From positions 1,729,001 to 1,793,000 of the forward strand of contig NW_027040579.1 in NCBI RefSeq assembly GCF_037179485.1: DNA of 64,000 nt. Direction: 5' to 3'. Within the stretch, counting starts at the first letter, position 1. The number at the start of each line of letters is the position of its first letter. Positions 53,102 through 63,690 of this stretch are shown here, one piece after another. The translations under genes were made by a program, and so were the position numbers. The DNA is from Ochlerotatus camptorhynchus. Lineage: Eukaryota; Arthropoda; Insecta; Diptera; Culicidae. Under the pieces are notes generated by a model. It made no database searches and was not told the DNA's origin. It saw only the letters and a program-made list of their open reading frames with translations.

Positions 53102-53417
53102 CCCAACAAACAATTCAGAGTCACAAATAAGCATATAAATTGAATAAATGCTGTATTACAGTGTACAATGCTGAATAAAACTAGTTGTCGAATTATGTGC
53201 TGAAAAAACCTCATTGAGATCGATAGATGCACATTTATTCCACTGTTTGCTAAGATTCGATAAATTTTCTTATTAAAAGCTGTATAAACGTTGAATATCT
53301 TCCCAATTCAACGCCAGAAGTTTGATCTAATAAAAAAACTGAATAAGTGTAATTTGTACATACATTGACATTTAATTCAATTTTTTCAATTGATTTAATA
53401 ACATGCTCTATTAGACG

Positions 53418-55079
53418 CAGGGTCCCACAAAGTCACTTTCAATCGAAAATCGTCAAGCGACAATGAAGCTGTCAACCATCACTTTCAATTGAAAGTCATT
53501 CTGTCTTCTCTTCGAGCAGATCCCCGTCAACATCAACAGAACCACTTTCGATCAGTTTTAATGCTGTTTGTTTTGACTTGACTTGTGTTCATTTCTTTTT
53601 TCATTGTCAAATGAGCTTACTTTTGCATTGAAGCGAAGCTGTTCGATCCAAATTCTATGACTTTTGTTGCTTGTTGACTCGGTTCATTTAAGCGTATGCG
53701 CATAGATCTGTGCACGTGGATGTCAAATTTATCATTGTCGGGTGGTTTGTTTACCCATCAATATGGTTTTTTTTTTATTAATCGGGGTGACGTCTAGAGA
53801 TCATTCGGAAAAAAATAGGAAATGCTGATGCCGTTATGGGTATATTTGGACGGGGTGAAATCAATATCCGACACCATCCATGATGGCGACTTCCGGTTTG
53901 AGAATAAGTTGTAAATTCTATCAAATACCCATACAAACGGTTTTTTTTAGAATCATGGTAACGTCTAGAAGCCGGAAATCGATATCCGACGCCATTTTGT
54001 AATCCAAGACGGCGGCTTCCGATGTGTGGAAAAGTGTCAAATATCCTAAAATATGGTTATTTTCAGAATGGGGATGAGACGTAGATGCCGAAAACTGATG
54101 TCACGCCGTCTCGTCTTTGGAATCCAAGATGGCGGCTTTGGTTCAGAAAAACTGTGAAATATTGTCAAATACCGATCAATGTGGGTTTTTTTTTGGCGTC
54201 GAATATCGATTGTCGGCATCCCCTTTCCGAAAATACCCATATTTTAGGATAGTTGACACTTTCTGAATCCTAATGGCCGCCATATTGGATTCCAACATAG
54301 TGTCGGATATCGATTTTTGGCATCTACGCGTTGGTCCCGTTCCGAAAATAACTATATCTTAGGGTATTTGACACTTCATAAAACCAATAGCCACTATCTT
54401 TAATTCCAAAATGGCGTCGGATATAATTTTTCAGCATCTACGCGGCATCCCCGTTCCAAAAATACCCTATTGTAGGGTTTTCGACACTTTTTTTTCTGAA
54501 ACCCGATGGCTGCCATTTTGGATTCAAAAATGACGTCCAATATCGATTTTCGGTATCTTCGCGTCGTCCCCGTTCCGAAAATACCCGTAGTGTAGGGTAT
54601 TTGAGACTTTCCCTGACCCCGATGGCTGCCATCTTGAACTCCAGAATGGCCTCGTCAATTTAATTTTCGTTTAATATAAAATAATATATTATTAAATACT
54701 ACATATAATCCGGATGCCATCCCTATCGGCAGCCGATATTGTGCGGATACTATCCGGATACCATATGCTGATGCCTGCTTCGTCGGGTCGTGACAAGTCG
54801 AATGTGCCCCGAATTGAAGTGAAAGTGGAAAAAACGAAGGAAGCAATTTTCGAGTCATTCATAGCGTCAATTGAAACAAGTCTTTGCTTCAAATGGAATG
54901 AACTGAAGCACTTGACGAACGAAACAAGTGATAGTCCAGTCATGTTCGAAAAGAGGAATGTTCATCGTGACTCGATAACAAGAAATACGATGACTTACAC
55001 GAAAATGATATTGCTCGAAATGAAGCGATTCTGCGGAGAGTTCATTTTCTTTTCTTTGTTTCGAAAATGCAGAACCCTG
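53418..55079. mobile_element. 1.66-kb non-autonomous hAT element, 8-bp TSD
   Basis: Ends CAGGGTCCCAC and GCAGAACCCTG (CAGGGT/ACCCTG) are flanked by ATTAGACG at 53410-53417 and 55080-55087. The uninterrupted paralogue at about 5370 (TTTATTAGACGTCTAATAAATG) confirms the site. No hAT transposase is present; 53825-54650 is filled with AAGATGGCGG-type repeats, and the 134-codon frame at 54714-55118 runs over the element's end and has no domain. Both subterminal regions carry TTTCAAT/GAAATG words. It would need a hAT transposase supplied from elsewhere. Confidence 0.88.
53825..54650. repeat. AAGATGGCGGC repeats, copy set 2, inside the hAT element
   Basis: About seven imperfect units of 100-130 bp in two orientations: GGAAATCGATATCCGACGCC with AATCCAAGA-GGCGGC up to about 54190, then the complement (GGCCGCCATATTGGATTCC, GTCGGATATCGATTTTTGG) from 54200 to 54650. 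Same family as 43540-43990. Confidence 0.8.
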
Positions 55080-55266
55080 ATTAGACGTCTAATAACTGTT
55101 CTGCACCTCCATTATTAGATTTCATTGCATTGCTTTACAATATTGCTGAATAAAGGTGGATACAGTCAGCATAATAGCTCTTATTCCACTATGCGTCCAT
55201 GTTTTAATCACATGCCTTGTAAATGCTTAATAAACGACGAATTAGATTCATTATTCGACAACACTG

Positions 55267-56601
55267 CACAGTGGTCCAGAATGCAGATTTAGGTGGAATG
55301 AAATGTTTTGAGCCTGAAATTGAAGCTTTAGACTAAAAGTTTTTTTCTACAAAGTTGATCCTTATAGTTAGGCCCGCATTTTTATGACAATGAATTCTAC
55401 GGTGGTTCCTATTATCATTAAAATCAAAAATCTAACTTTTTTGTTTGAATAAATTAAGGTATACATTAGACCTGTTCATTTTAAACGAAATGTTCGGAAT
55501 GTAACGGGTCAACCGTGATTACTGTTTGTCATGTTAATTTGTACTTCTGTGTAAATGTTCAGCAAAATCGGTGATGATTTTGAGGTGCTTTAAGTTAATT
55601 TTATGTTTTTAAGGTAATTTACGGCTTATAATATTTGTATCTCGAGACTGAAACAACGAAAGCTGCTGTAACAACTTTCATAGCAAAGTTTAATGTGTCA
55701 TGTATCAACTTTGTCACCAAAGGTTGACTATTAGAAGTGATTTTATTGAAGTTTGACTTAGTTTCATGCTCGAAGATATCTTAAAAAGTGAAGAATTTTA
55801 AAGTATTTGTTCTACGAATTTTCCACCCGTATGATATAAAAATGTGTAGTGTACGGCATAATGTTCCTCATATTGTTCTAGAAGTTTCATTCCAACATAG
55901 TTTTCGTGTTTATTTCATAGATTGAGAGATAAAAATCAGAAAAGAGGCCGTTTTAGCTAAAATTCACAAGGCAACAGAACCAATAAAAGTCAATTAGATT
56001 GACAGAACATAGTTGCATTGCTTTTCAATGACGACCGATGACTGTTTCATTGATATATGATTTTTTCATAAATATGAATCCTCAGTAGACGTGTTTTTTA
56101 TCAAAGGCAAGTGTCACTCGAACCATAACAGCAATTTATAAAATAACGAATATTTTGAATGGCTCGAGCGACACTTGCCTTTGATAAAAAAACACGTCTA
56201 CTTCTTAAGATCTAAAAGTTATTCAAAGACATCTTTGCTGAGAAATTCGAAATAAGAAAACTAGAGCAAAAAAACTGTTTGTTTAAGAGCCACCCTAACT
56301 CAATTCAAGAAAAAAGCTCTAAATCGGCCAATTTAAGAGATGTAAAAAAGTTATATTAAACAAAGTTGCTTGAAATTAGCTCAGCTATAACTTTGCCGAA
56401 GAATGTATACCTTAATTTATTCAAACAAAAAAGTAAGATTTTTGATTTTAATGATAATGTGAACCACCCTAGAATTCATTGTCATAAAAATGAGGGCCTA
56501 ACTATAAGGAATAACTTTGTAGAAGAGGCTTATAGTCTAAAGTTTCAATTTCAGGCTCAAAACATATCATTCCACCTAAATCTGCACTCTGGACCACTGT
56601 G
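55267..56601. mobile_element. Transib-like element with CACAGTGG ends, 5-bp TSD
   Basis: Ends CACAGTGGTCCAGAATGCAG and the complement CTGCACTCTGGACCACTGTG continue as inverted repeats of about 200 bp (55267-55475, 56395-56601). CACTG flanks it at 55262-55266 and 56602-56606. The paralogue at 5558-5572 (CAACACTGATTCAGTC) shows the site without the insertion. A 5-bp duplication with CAC...GTG ends fits Transib; Chapaev-type elements share the ends but make 4-bp duplications. The interior holds copy 2 of the 650-bp dispersed repeat (55468-56119) and a hairpin (56083-56120 with 56165-56202). No transposase. Confidence 0.72.
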
Positions 56602-56625
56602 CACTGGTTCAGTCTATCAACAAGA

Positions 56626-56700
56626 CGAAATCAGTAGAGTAGTGGTTACCGTTTCTGCTTTCCAAGTAGAAGGTCGTGAGTTCAATCCCCAAGCTCAACC
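56626..56700 (+). repeat. tRNA-like module in composite repeat
   Basis: GTAGAGTAGTGGTTACCG (A-box-like), an anticodon-arm-like TTCTGCTTTCCAAGTAGAA and GTGAGTTCAATCCC (B-box-like). The same arm appears in the SINE head at 31150-31218. No acceptor stem pairs, so a pol III promoter of a SINE-like repeat is likelier than a tRNA gene. It is the intact counterpart of the site split by the hAT MITE at 5597. Confidence 0.6.
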
Positions 56701-57135
56701 CTTTTCTATATGAGTTCTACGCCTAATTCATTTAAATAGTAATCATCGATCACGTGACTCACGACCAGTGATGTCTAATAAACGCTAAATAATCAAAAAT
56801 GTTATCCTATAAGCTCTGTTACAACTAATATAAATATAAGTCGAATAACAGCTTCTCGACATATCTTATACAATACCAATATTTCAATGTGTTGTGGTTG
56901 AATAAATTCTCCAGATTTGTGTGAACAAAGCCTGAACAGAAGTTATTATTAAAAATAATGCAAGTATTATTAAGCATGCAGTTGAATAAAAACGTCAAGA
57001 AGTCGTTTCTTCAATAGACGATTGTAAGTCGTTTTTTGTTTCTCTGTGTAATACAGGTGATCTGGTAATAACAGAGTAGCAAACGCGAGTGATTAATCAC
57101 TCTCATGCTTCATTGTGTCTATAAGAAAGATTGTA

Positions 57136-58170
57136 CTCGAAAAAATGAAACACTATCTTCGTGAATAACTTTTTATTGCATGGGTAAAAATTTATCACAA
57201 TCTGTCAAGTGGTTATCGAGATGGCTTCCAAGCAAGAATAGCTTCGACAAAAAATAAGAGGAGCGGTCGTGGAAAATCCCGTCCAGTCCCACAAGTGCAT
57301 CGCGAAACAGTTCAGAATCGACAATTCGACCGCGTCCCGTGTGAAAAAATTGTTCAAGGAAACCCAGATGACTCAACGGTGAGCTGGCAGTGGAAGAAAA
57401 GCGAAAACGACCGGCCCCGTGAACGCAAGAAGGTGTGGGATTACTTCAAGCACAATCTAAGCCTTTCGATTCGGGACGTGGCCAACCGAACCGATAAACA
57501 GAATACGGTGGCCAAATCCTACGCCAGGAAGCTGTATCGCGAGTGGTTGGAGCAGATCCCCGGCCTGGAGTATTTCGTCGGCAATGCCATCTGGATGTTC
57601 CGGAGAAGTTCCGGAAGAAGAAGGTCGACAAATTTGCCCAGAAGTAATTAGGCAAGCGATCTCTGGATGCGTACACAACGGCCAAATATATAAAGAAGAA
57701 TGCCTCCAGAAGCGCCTGCTGTCTTCCCTCCGGTCCCACGAAGAGAACACTCTGTTTTGGCCGGATATGGCATTGTGTCATTACTCAAAACCGGTGATGG
57801 AGGGGTACGAAGCCAACGATGTTGTTTTTGTGCCGAAGGAGGCAAATCCGCCAAACTCGCTAAAACTTCGCCCAGTAGAAAAATTCTGGGCGATTGTGAA
57901 GGACAATCTCCGGAAAGAAGGTCGAAACGACAAGGATTTGAAGAAAGAGTGGATGAAAGGGTGTAAGAAAGATGGCGCAAGTGTTGCACAGGATTTGATG
58001 GTTAGCGTTAAGTCCAAGTTGCGGGCATTTAACCTAGGAGAGGAGGATGAATAAACCAACTTTGCAAAAACATAGCTAATATGTGTTTATATATTCCCTG
58101 AGAGTTTAAAAAATATCCGACTTAAAATGAATTTTTGGTGATCATTTTTGTCTGTTGCATTTTTTTCGTG
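57136..58170 (+). mobile_element. DD37E mariner relic, internally deleted
   Basis: Imperfect ends CTCGAAAAAATGAAACA and the complement TGTTGCATTTTTTTCGTG with TA on both sides (57134-57135, 58171-58172). About 250 bp shorter than the full-length copy at 6411-7710. Confidence 0.75.
57221..58054 (+). pseudogene. DD37E mariner transposase, broken
   Basis: Starts MASKQE at 57221, then an in-frame TAG. The HTH regions remain (SHKCIAKQFRIDNSTASRVK; LSLSIRDVANRTDKQNTVAK). The part that should hold the first catalytic Asp is deleted after EQIPGLEYFV. The frame shifts near 57640. The second Asp (LFWPDMALCHYSK) and Glu (LRPVEKFWAIVK) survive with 37 residues between them, and the C-terminus ends NLGEEDE at 58054. 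Not functional. It is closer in layout to the intact copy at 6564 than to the other two relics. Confidence 0.88.
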
Positions 58171-58264
58171 TATACCCAATAATTTTGGTTTTATGAGGGT
58201 TATGTAGACCATGATTTGGACTTGTAGAATGCTATAAAACCTCTATAAAGCTTGCCATGTTACT

Positions 58265-59100
58265 TTGACAGTCTTTGTCTGAAGTGATTCAATATTTTCT
58301 GAAGTTTTTCTGCAGTAATTCAGTTCTTTTCAAATTGATTCCGAGATTTTCTAAACTGTTTCAGTACTTTCAGAAGAAATTTCAAACGTTTTTCAAATGA
58401 TTCTGTGCTCTCCAAAGTGATTAACATTTTTCTGAAGTGATTCCAAACTTTTTTGAAGTGATTCACTTATTACAAAGTGATTCAGTTCTTGAGGAAGTGA
58501 TTGCAAACTTGCGAAAATTTATACAGTACTGTCTGAAGTTTTGTGAAGTGATTCAGTTCTTTCCGAAATTTCTTACGGAAAGTTCTTACGGAAACGATTA
58601 TAAACTTTCTGGAAAGATTAAATATTTTCCAAAGAGATTCATAAATTTTATTAAGTCATTTTATACTATTCGGAGAATTTCCGAGCTTTTCTGAAGTGAT
58701 TCAGTACTTTCAGAAGTGATTACAAGCTTTTCAAAAGTGATTTAGTTCTTTTCGAAGTGATTCAGTACTTTCGGAAGTGATTCCAAACATACTTGAAATG
58801 ATACAGTACTTTCCGAAGTGATTATTAACATTCTGAAGCAATTCAGTACTTCAGAAGTGATTCCGAGCGTTCGTAAAGTGATCGGTATTTTTCGAAGGGA
58901 TTCCAAATATTTCTAAAGTGAACTTTCCGCAATGTTTTAGTATTCTTCAAAGTGATTTCTTTTTTTCTGATCTGCAGATCTTTTTTGATGTTATTCAGTA
59001 CTTTTTGGAGTGGCTTTTGACACTTTTAAAGTGATACAGTACTTTCTAAAGTGATTCCAAACTGTTATGGATCGATTCAATACGTTCAGAAGTGGTTCCT
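58265..59100. repeat. GAAGTGATT minisatellite, main array part 1
   Basis: Some forty imperfect ~20-bp units alternate between forms like GAAGTGATTCAGTACTTTC and GAAGTGATTCCAAACTTTT, so the higher-order period is about 40 bp. Noncoding. Confidence 0.88.
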
Positions 59101-59103
59101 AAA

Positions 59104-59535
59104 ATATATGCTACTTTAGCATCTAACACGCTTTAACACTAATTTGATGTTTTCGCTACTTTGTTAATAGAACAGTGTTCTTCAGTTTATCACCACAATA
59201 CTTCTGATTGGATTTATATCCACTCTCAAACTTTACAACTTTATGGCCTCCACTTTTGTACGTATAAGCCATTTCTTTGCATTCTATACGACTTGTTTGT
59301 TTGTATATATGTTTGTATATCACGAAAACATTTTTAAATATACGTGCATTCTGGTTGTCTGGGTTATCCTCGTCGCCACTAAAATATATGCTACTTTAGC
59401 ATCTAACATGCCTTAACACTAATTTAAGGTTTTCGGTACTTTGTTAAAAGAACAGTGTTCTTCAGTTTATCACCACAATACTTCTGATTGGATTTATTTC
59501 CACTCTCAAACTTTACAACTTTATTTTCCCTTTTC
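59104..59535. repeat. 150-bp direct repeat interrupting the minisatellite
   Basis: ATATATGCTACTTTAGCATC ... CCACTCTCAAACTTTACAACTTTAT occurs at about 59104-59242 and 59379-59522 with roughly 95 percent identity by eye. The spacer is about 135 bp. It may be an inserted element with direct terminal repeats or a local tandem duplication; no coding capacity. Confidence 0.75.
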
Positions 59536-59639
59536 GTTCTACCTGTCTTTTTATGCTTCTATCATCTCATTCATTCATGTCATTATTTTACCTCCTGAAT
59601 TCTAAATCGGTAACTGACTGTTTTACCGAATCTTGTATA

Positions 59640-59960
59640 CAACAGTTCCAAACATTTTGAAGTGATATAGTATTTTCCGACGTGATCAAAACATTTCTGA
59701 AGTATTCAGCACTTTCAAAAGTGATTCAGAACTTTTATGAAGTGCTTCAGTCCTATTTGAAGTGATGTCGAATATTCCTGAAGTGATTAACTGCTTTCCG
59801 AAATGGTTCAATTATTTTATTAAGTGATTCAGTACCTTCCGAAATGATTCCAAACTGTATTTAAGCGATTCAGTACTTTTCGAAGTGATTCCGAACCATT
59901 CTAAAGTACTTTTCGAAGTAATTTCGAGCTTTTTTTATATGATTTCAAACTTTTCTCGCA
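59640..59960. repeat. GAAGTGATT minisatellite, main array part 2
   Basis: The same ~20-bp units resume (TTTTGAAGTGATATAGTATT, CCGAAATGATTCCAAAC) and decay toward 59960. Confidence 0.85.
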
Positions 59961-60009
59961 TACCTCAACGTGAAAATTTTTTGAAAGCATCATAATGTCA
60001 AAATGTCTA

Positions 60010-60155
60010 CACGGCGAATAAGAACGACCCAAATTTGAGTTTAGTTCACTCATAATCGCCAAAAGTGCAGGAACTCAGCGATGAGTAAATTTGCCTCAAG
60101 TTTTCCCAGGTTTTTCCAGGATTTTCTAAGTAAAAAATCCCGAATTTGAGAAAGA
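60010..60155. repeat. One arm of the CACGGCGA foldback MITE
   Basis: CACGGCGAATAAGAACGACC, CAAATTTGAGTTTAGTTC and GCAGGAACTCAGCGATGAGT match the right arm and body of 14108-14451. The opposite arm is missing, so this copy is truncated. Confidence 0.75.
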
Positions 60156-60434
60156 TTTTTGACTATTTCAACCTGAACATGTTTACCAGGTGCACTAACC
60201 ATTTCAAGTTTAACATTTTTAATCAATGTCTACTACAACAACAAAGGTTTGACAAATTTATTTATTATTCCCTGAACATGTACATCACTTTTAATCCTTT
60301 TAAACAGGCTAATCATGTAGCCATTTCAAATAAAAACTTTTTGAAATTTCCAGCACATGTTTATCATCTTCTTTTTCTTCGCATTTCAAGCTTATTGCAT
60401 ATCGCATATTAGCTTATTTCGTGCTCTCAACTTA
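60156..60434. other. Unassigned AT-rich interval
   Basis: An 88-codon frame (60146-60412) shows repeated TTTAACA/ACATGTTTA words but no domain; probably repeat-derived. Confidence 0.4.
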
Positions 60435-60664
60435 GTGTTCTAGATGCACTTCCACAGTTATTAATTGAGAGCTTTCGATGCCTGTACCATTTTTGCATTG
60501 GTATAATTGTGTGGCAAGTCCAATCATACTTCTATGCCCAGGGAAGTCGAGAAATTTTCCTACCCGAAAAATTCCTAGACCGGACCGGGAATCAAACTCA
60601 GCCACCTCCAGCATGGTCTTGCTTTGTAACTGCGCCTTTACCGACTGAGCTAAGGGAGACCCCC
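60435..60664 (-). mobile_element. Feilai-like tRNA-derived SINE
   Basis: On the minus strand a head at 60664-60580 reads CTCCCTTAGCTCAGTCGGTA (A box) and GGTGGCTGAGTTTGATTCCC (B box). The body runs through TAGGAATTTTTCGGGTAGG, CTTCCCTGGGCATAGAAG and TGCAAAAATGGTACAGGCATC to GTGGAAGTGCATCTAG. Layout and body resemble the Aedes SINE Feilai as I recall it; the exact name needs a sequence comparison. Target duplication not fixed. Confidence 0.6.
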
Positions 60665-63140
60665 AATGACATGTTTATCAGGGGCTCTATTTATGTGCAT
60701 CATATTGAACAGAAATTTGCACTACTTTTTCGAACTGTGTAGTACGGTAAAGAAATAAATATTGATTAGGATACGATAAACGAAAGAAATTGCTTTTGAA
60801 GACTGATTCTCAACCAGGGTTGGAAAAGTTCTCAATAGTTCATGAAGTTTACCAAAGGAAAAGTTCGCGAGTCATAGTAAGTTTTGATGAACTTTTCCAA
60901 CACTGTTCGCAACAGTGAATTTTTTTTTGAGCATCTTGGAAATATGATTTAGATGTAACGCCCCCTAATGCTGCTCTGTTTCATTTCTATTTAATTATAA
61001 ACAATCTATGCAAAGTACAAGAGCCGCCAGCGCTGTGATCAGAAAACCCCTTCCTGTTCTATTTAGCTATGACACACCATCTGAGCATCCGAGTTGTGTC
61101 CGCACAGCAACAATTTACTCCTACCTGTAGAATCTGCCGACAAAACAAGCCAATTTAAATATAAAGATTGAAAATGTGCGATAATGGGCAACACGAATGA
61201 CCACAGAAGCAACTGTTTGCTTTTAATAGCATTTCTCATCCGACAAGCTTTGGTGTTGGAAAGCTTACCTTTAGACGAGCGACTGAGTAATTAGCCAGTA
61301 ACAACGATTGACGATGGACTCATGAATTCTAAGTAGGTAGCTTCAGTGAGTTCTTTTTATACGCTGTCGAGATGACCAATGTGACGTAATACTATGCGGA
61401 CTGTGAGCAAACAGAATGAGTTTCGCTGTAAATTGCCTTATAGATGACTTCCACCGACCGTTGTCGGTAGTTAGCTTAGATCAAGATTTCCAAAAGATTA
61501 GCCAAACGGAACGTTATCCATGTATGCAAATTATACTTAAAGTAAATTAGCTAACCACCTTCGTCGTTTGTGATGGGAGTCCAGGGAGTCAGACAGCATT
61601 TTTATTCAAACAATAAGTGCAGGGGTTGCGTCCACTTTGCTACCACTGAGCCTGTTGTGCGGGCAGCCTGTGCTAACCCATTCAAGTAATTGAATAAAGT
61701 CTGCTTTAGCTAGCTTTATGAGGAATCACTGAATAAAACGGTGTAATAGCCAGATACTAAACCCGTGACTTATCCGGTTTCTTGGTTTTCACACCGATGG
61801 AAAGATACACGAGCAGGCTTGAGCGGCTTCAACAGATACAATTAACGTGCGAATCTCCTGTCCGGTGAGAGATACTATCTCCCGCGTCTTTCCAATAATG
61901 GGAGGATGTATCGAATTGCTTCGTGTGGCCTTGACTATGTTTCTTTTATTACCATAAGTATAAGCTTAGCAATGTGTGCTGTTACGGAAAACCAATCTAG
62001 CAGACGTCAGCTACTAGTCAGGGAGTGCAACTTTGAGATGGATCAATTTTATGTGTACGAGTAATTAATGGCTGTGGAGGATGCGGTGCACAGCAAATGG
62101 ATTGGACGAAGGTCAGCAAATTTTTTAATGTGGAGGAGGGTCTAATTACCGGTAATACTCACTTTAGTGAGCGAACTGTCGGTCAACTTATTAAACAAAT
62201 TCAAACTCCTTGGATCGGGAGGTGCTTGATATCGAGGCGGCCATGACCGTCTAAATCGCATATTTGTGGTTGCCAGGACAACATGGCAAGATTTACTAGA
62301 GACTATTAATCCTCATCACAATGATAACAAGTGTTTGGCGTGATCATGAGCTGCTAATAGGACTGTGTAAGCCATATGTTAGCTATGCTCACAATTATTT
62401 GCTTGTTTTTAAATAAATTATCCACGGTGGCTCTATTAATCATCAGCCAACGGCTTTGCGAATCTTCACACGAGTGATAAACAGGAAAATTACTTTGTAA
62501 TGAACCAATCAATAAAACACGCAGGGAAAGTGCAATCGTGACATCACTATTTTGTATGTTAATGATTATTTGTTCTACTATTCCGGAGTGGCTACGGGAA
62601 TCTAACTTGCATAATGATAATTATGATGCAGACAGGCTTTGGAACAGTTGAACTTTAATATTATTATTTTTCGAGCTGAATCTAAAGTGTGCTGAGAATT
62701 GGGGTAGGATTCAGGGCATCTCTAACGTCTGATTGAAAATGCTCAAATCGCGAGTAGCAATCAGCAGGGTTGCCAAATTCAAACCTGTGTTTTCGCAAAA
62801 AAAAACTTTTCATCGTCGTTTTTTTACAGCAAATCTGTGACGATATCTGTATCAATAATTTGTGAAATAAATCAAATAAATGTTTTTTTAGAAAAGTTAT
62901 CAAGAGTTTTTGGTTGCACTTTGGTTCTGATAAGCATAAAAACCAAAAATGCGAGGAATTAATACTGACATAGAAAAGGATAATGCGCCTCTGACAGTTA
63001 TCTTTACCTTTTCATGGCAAGGCAAAAAAAAAATGGGTAGATAATAGTGGGTGATACGAAAAGTGTTTTGAAGCAACTATTAAAGTTGGGTTATTTAACA
63101 AATTAATCTTGCTTTTCTGAATGATTTATCATAATTCAGA
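60665..63140. other. Mostly unassigned intergenic
   Basis: 60670-60735 (CTATTTATGTGCATCATATTG, TTTGCACTACTTTTTCGAAC) is a diverged relative of 63490-63548. A frameless block at 61050-62600 of more balanced composition shows no gene, RNA fold or repeat I can name and could be unique regulatory sequence. 62682-62903 has a frame without domain. Confidence 0.4.
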
Positions 63141-63144
63141 GCTT

Positions 63145-63690
63145 CAACTCAACTCAACATTGAGTAATGTTAGACTCAAAATCGCAAAAAAACGTAGGTT
63201 ACTCATAGACTGAGTAAAATTTTCCTCAAAATTCTGCACGAATATGTGGATTATCGCCGAAAATTTTACTCAGTCTACACACCAAAAAATTCTGGATTTT
63301 ACTGGCGATGTAAACATCCATGCATGCAAACATTCATACATCATACATGTAAACTTCCTTTTCACGTAAACTAGCAGCTTGCAATAAATGTTGCAAACAA
63401 AAGTGGACAGTTGCATACAATATTTGGAATATTGCATGACATGTCTCATAAATTTACACGATCAGTAATCTAAACTTGTATGATGTATGACGCTCCATTT
63501 ATGTGCAACATAGTAACGGAAATTTACACTACTTTTTTTTAGCTGTGTAGGAGTACTAATAGTCTGAATGAAACCTCTCTCGATTTTCCTCATATTTGAA
63601 TAATTTTTCTTGAAAAATCATGGAGAACTTTACTCAGTGCAACAATGACTTACGTTTTTGCGAGTTTGAGTGAACGCAAATCAAATATGA
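63145..63690. mobile_element. Foldback MITE interrupted by a second MITE
   Basis: Outer arms ACTCAAAATCGCAAAAAAACG (about 63174) and the complement ACGTTTTTGCGAGTTTGAGT (about 63653-63672), with inner matches TTTTACTCAGT / ACTTTACTCAGTG. Between them lies a second element at 63274-63550. The TSD was not fixed. Confidence 0.55.
63274..63550. mobile_element. MITE with CTACACA...TGTGTAG ends
   Basis: Ends CTACACACCAAAAAATTC and TTTTTTTTAGCTGTGTAG. The body contains CATACATCATACATGTAAAC and the inverse TTGTATGATGTATGACG. A partial copy is at 60670-60735. Confidence 0.5.

Larger units (their letters stand above)
53102..57025. repeat. Composite repeat with CCCAACAAACAAT end, copy 2
   Basis: It aligns with 5090-8230: same start CCCAACAAACAATTC, same AATAA-rich body, same tRNA-like segment, and the same ...CAATAGACGATTGT end, after which the terminal TTGTTGGG is lost. 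Two large insertions break it: the hAT element 53418-55079 and the Transib-like element 55267-56601. It lacks the hAT MITE found in copy 1, so it gives the empty site for that insertion. Confidence 0.65.

Noticed and set aside
54714..55118. 134-codon gene inside the hAT element
   Set aside because: The frame runs across the element end and its target duplication into the host repeat, so it cannot be a gene of the element; no hAT transposase motif.
60580..60664. Functional tRNA gene on the minus strand
   Set aside because: The box motifs fit a SINE head and run directly into a SINE body; no acceptor stem.
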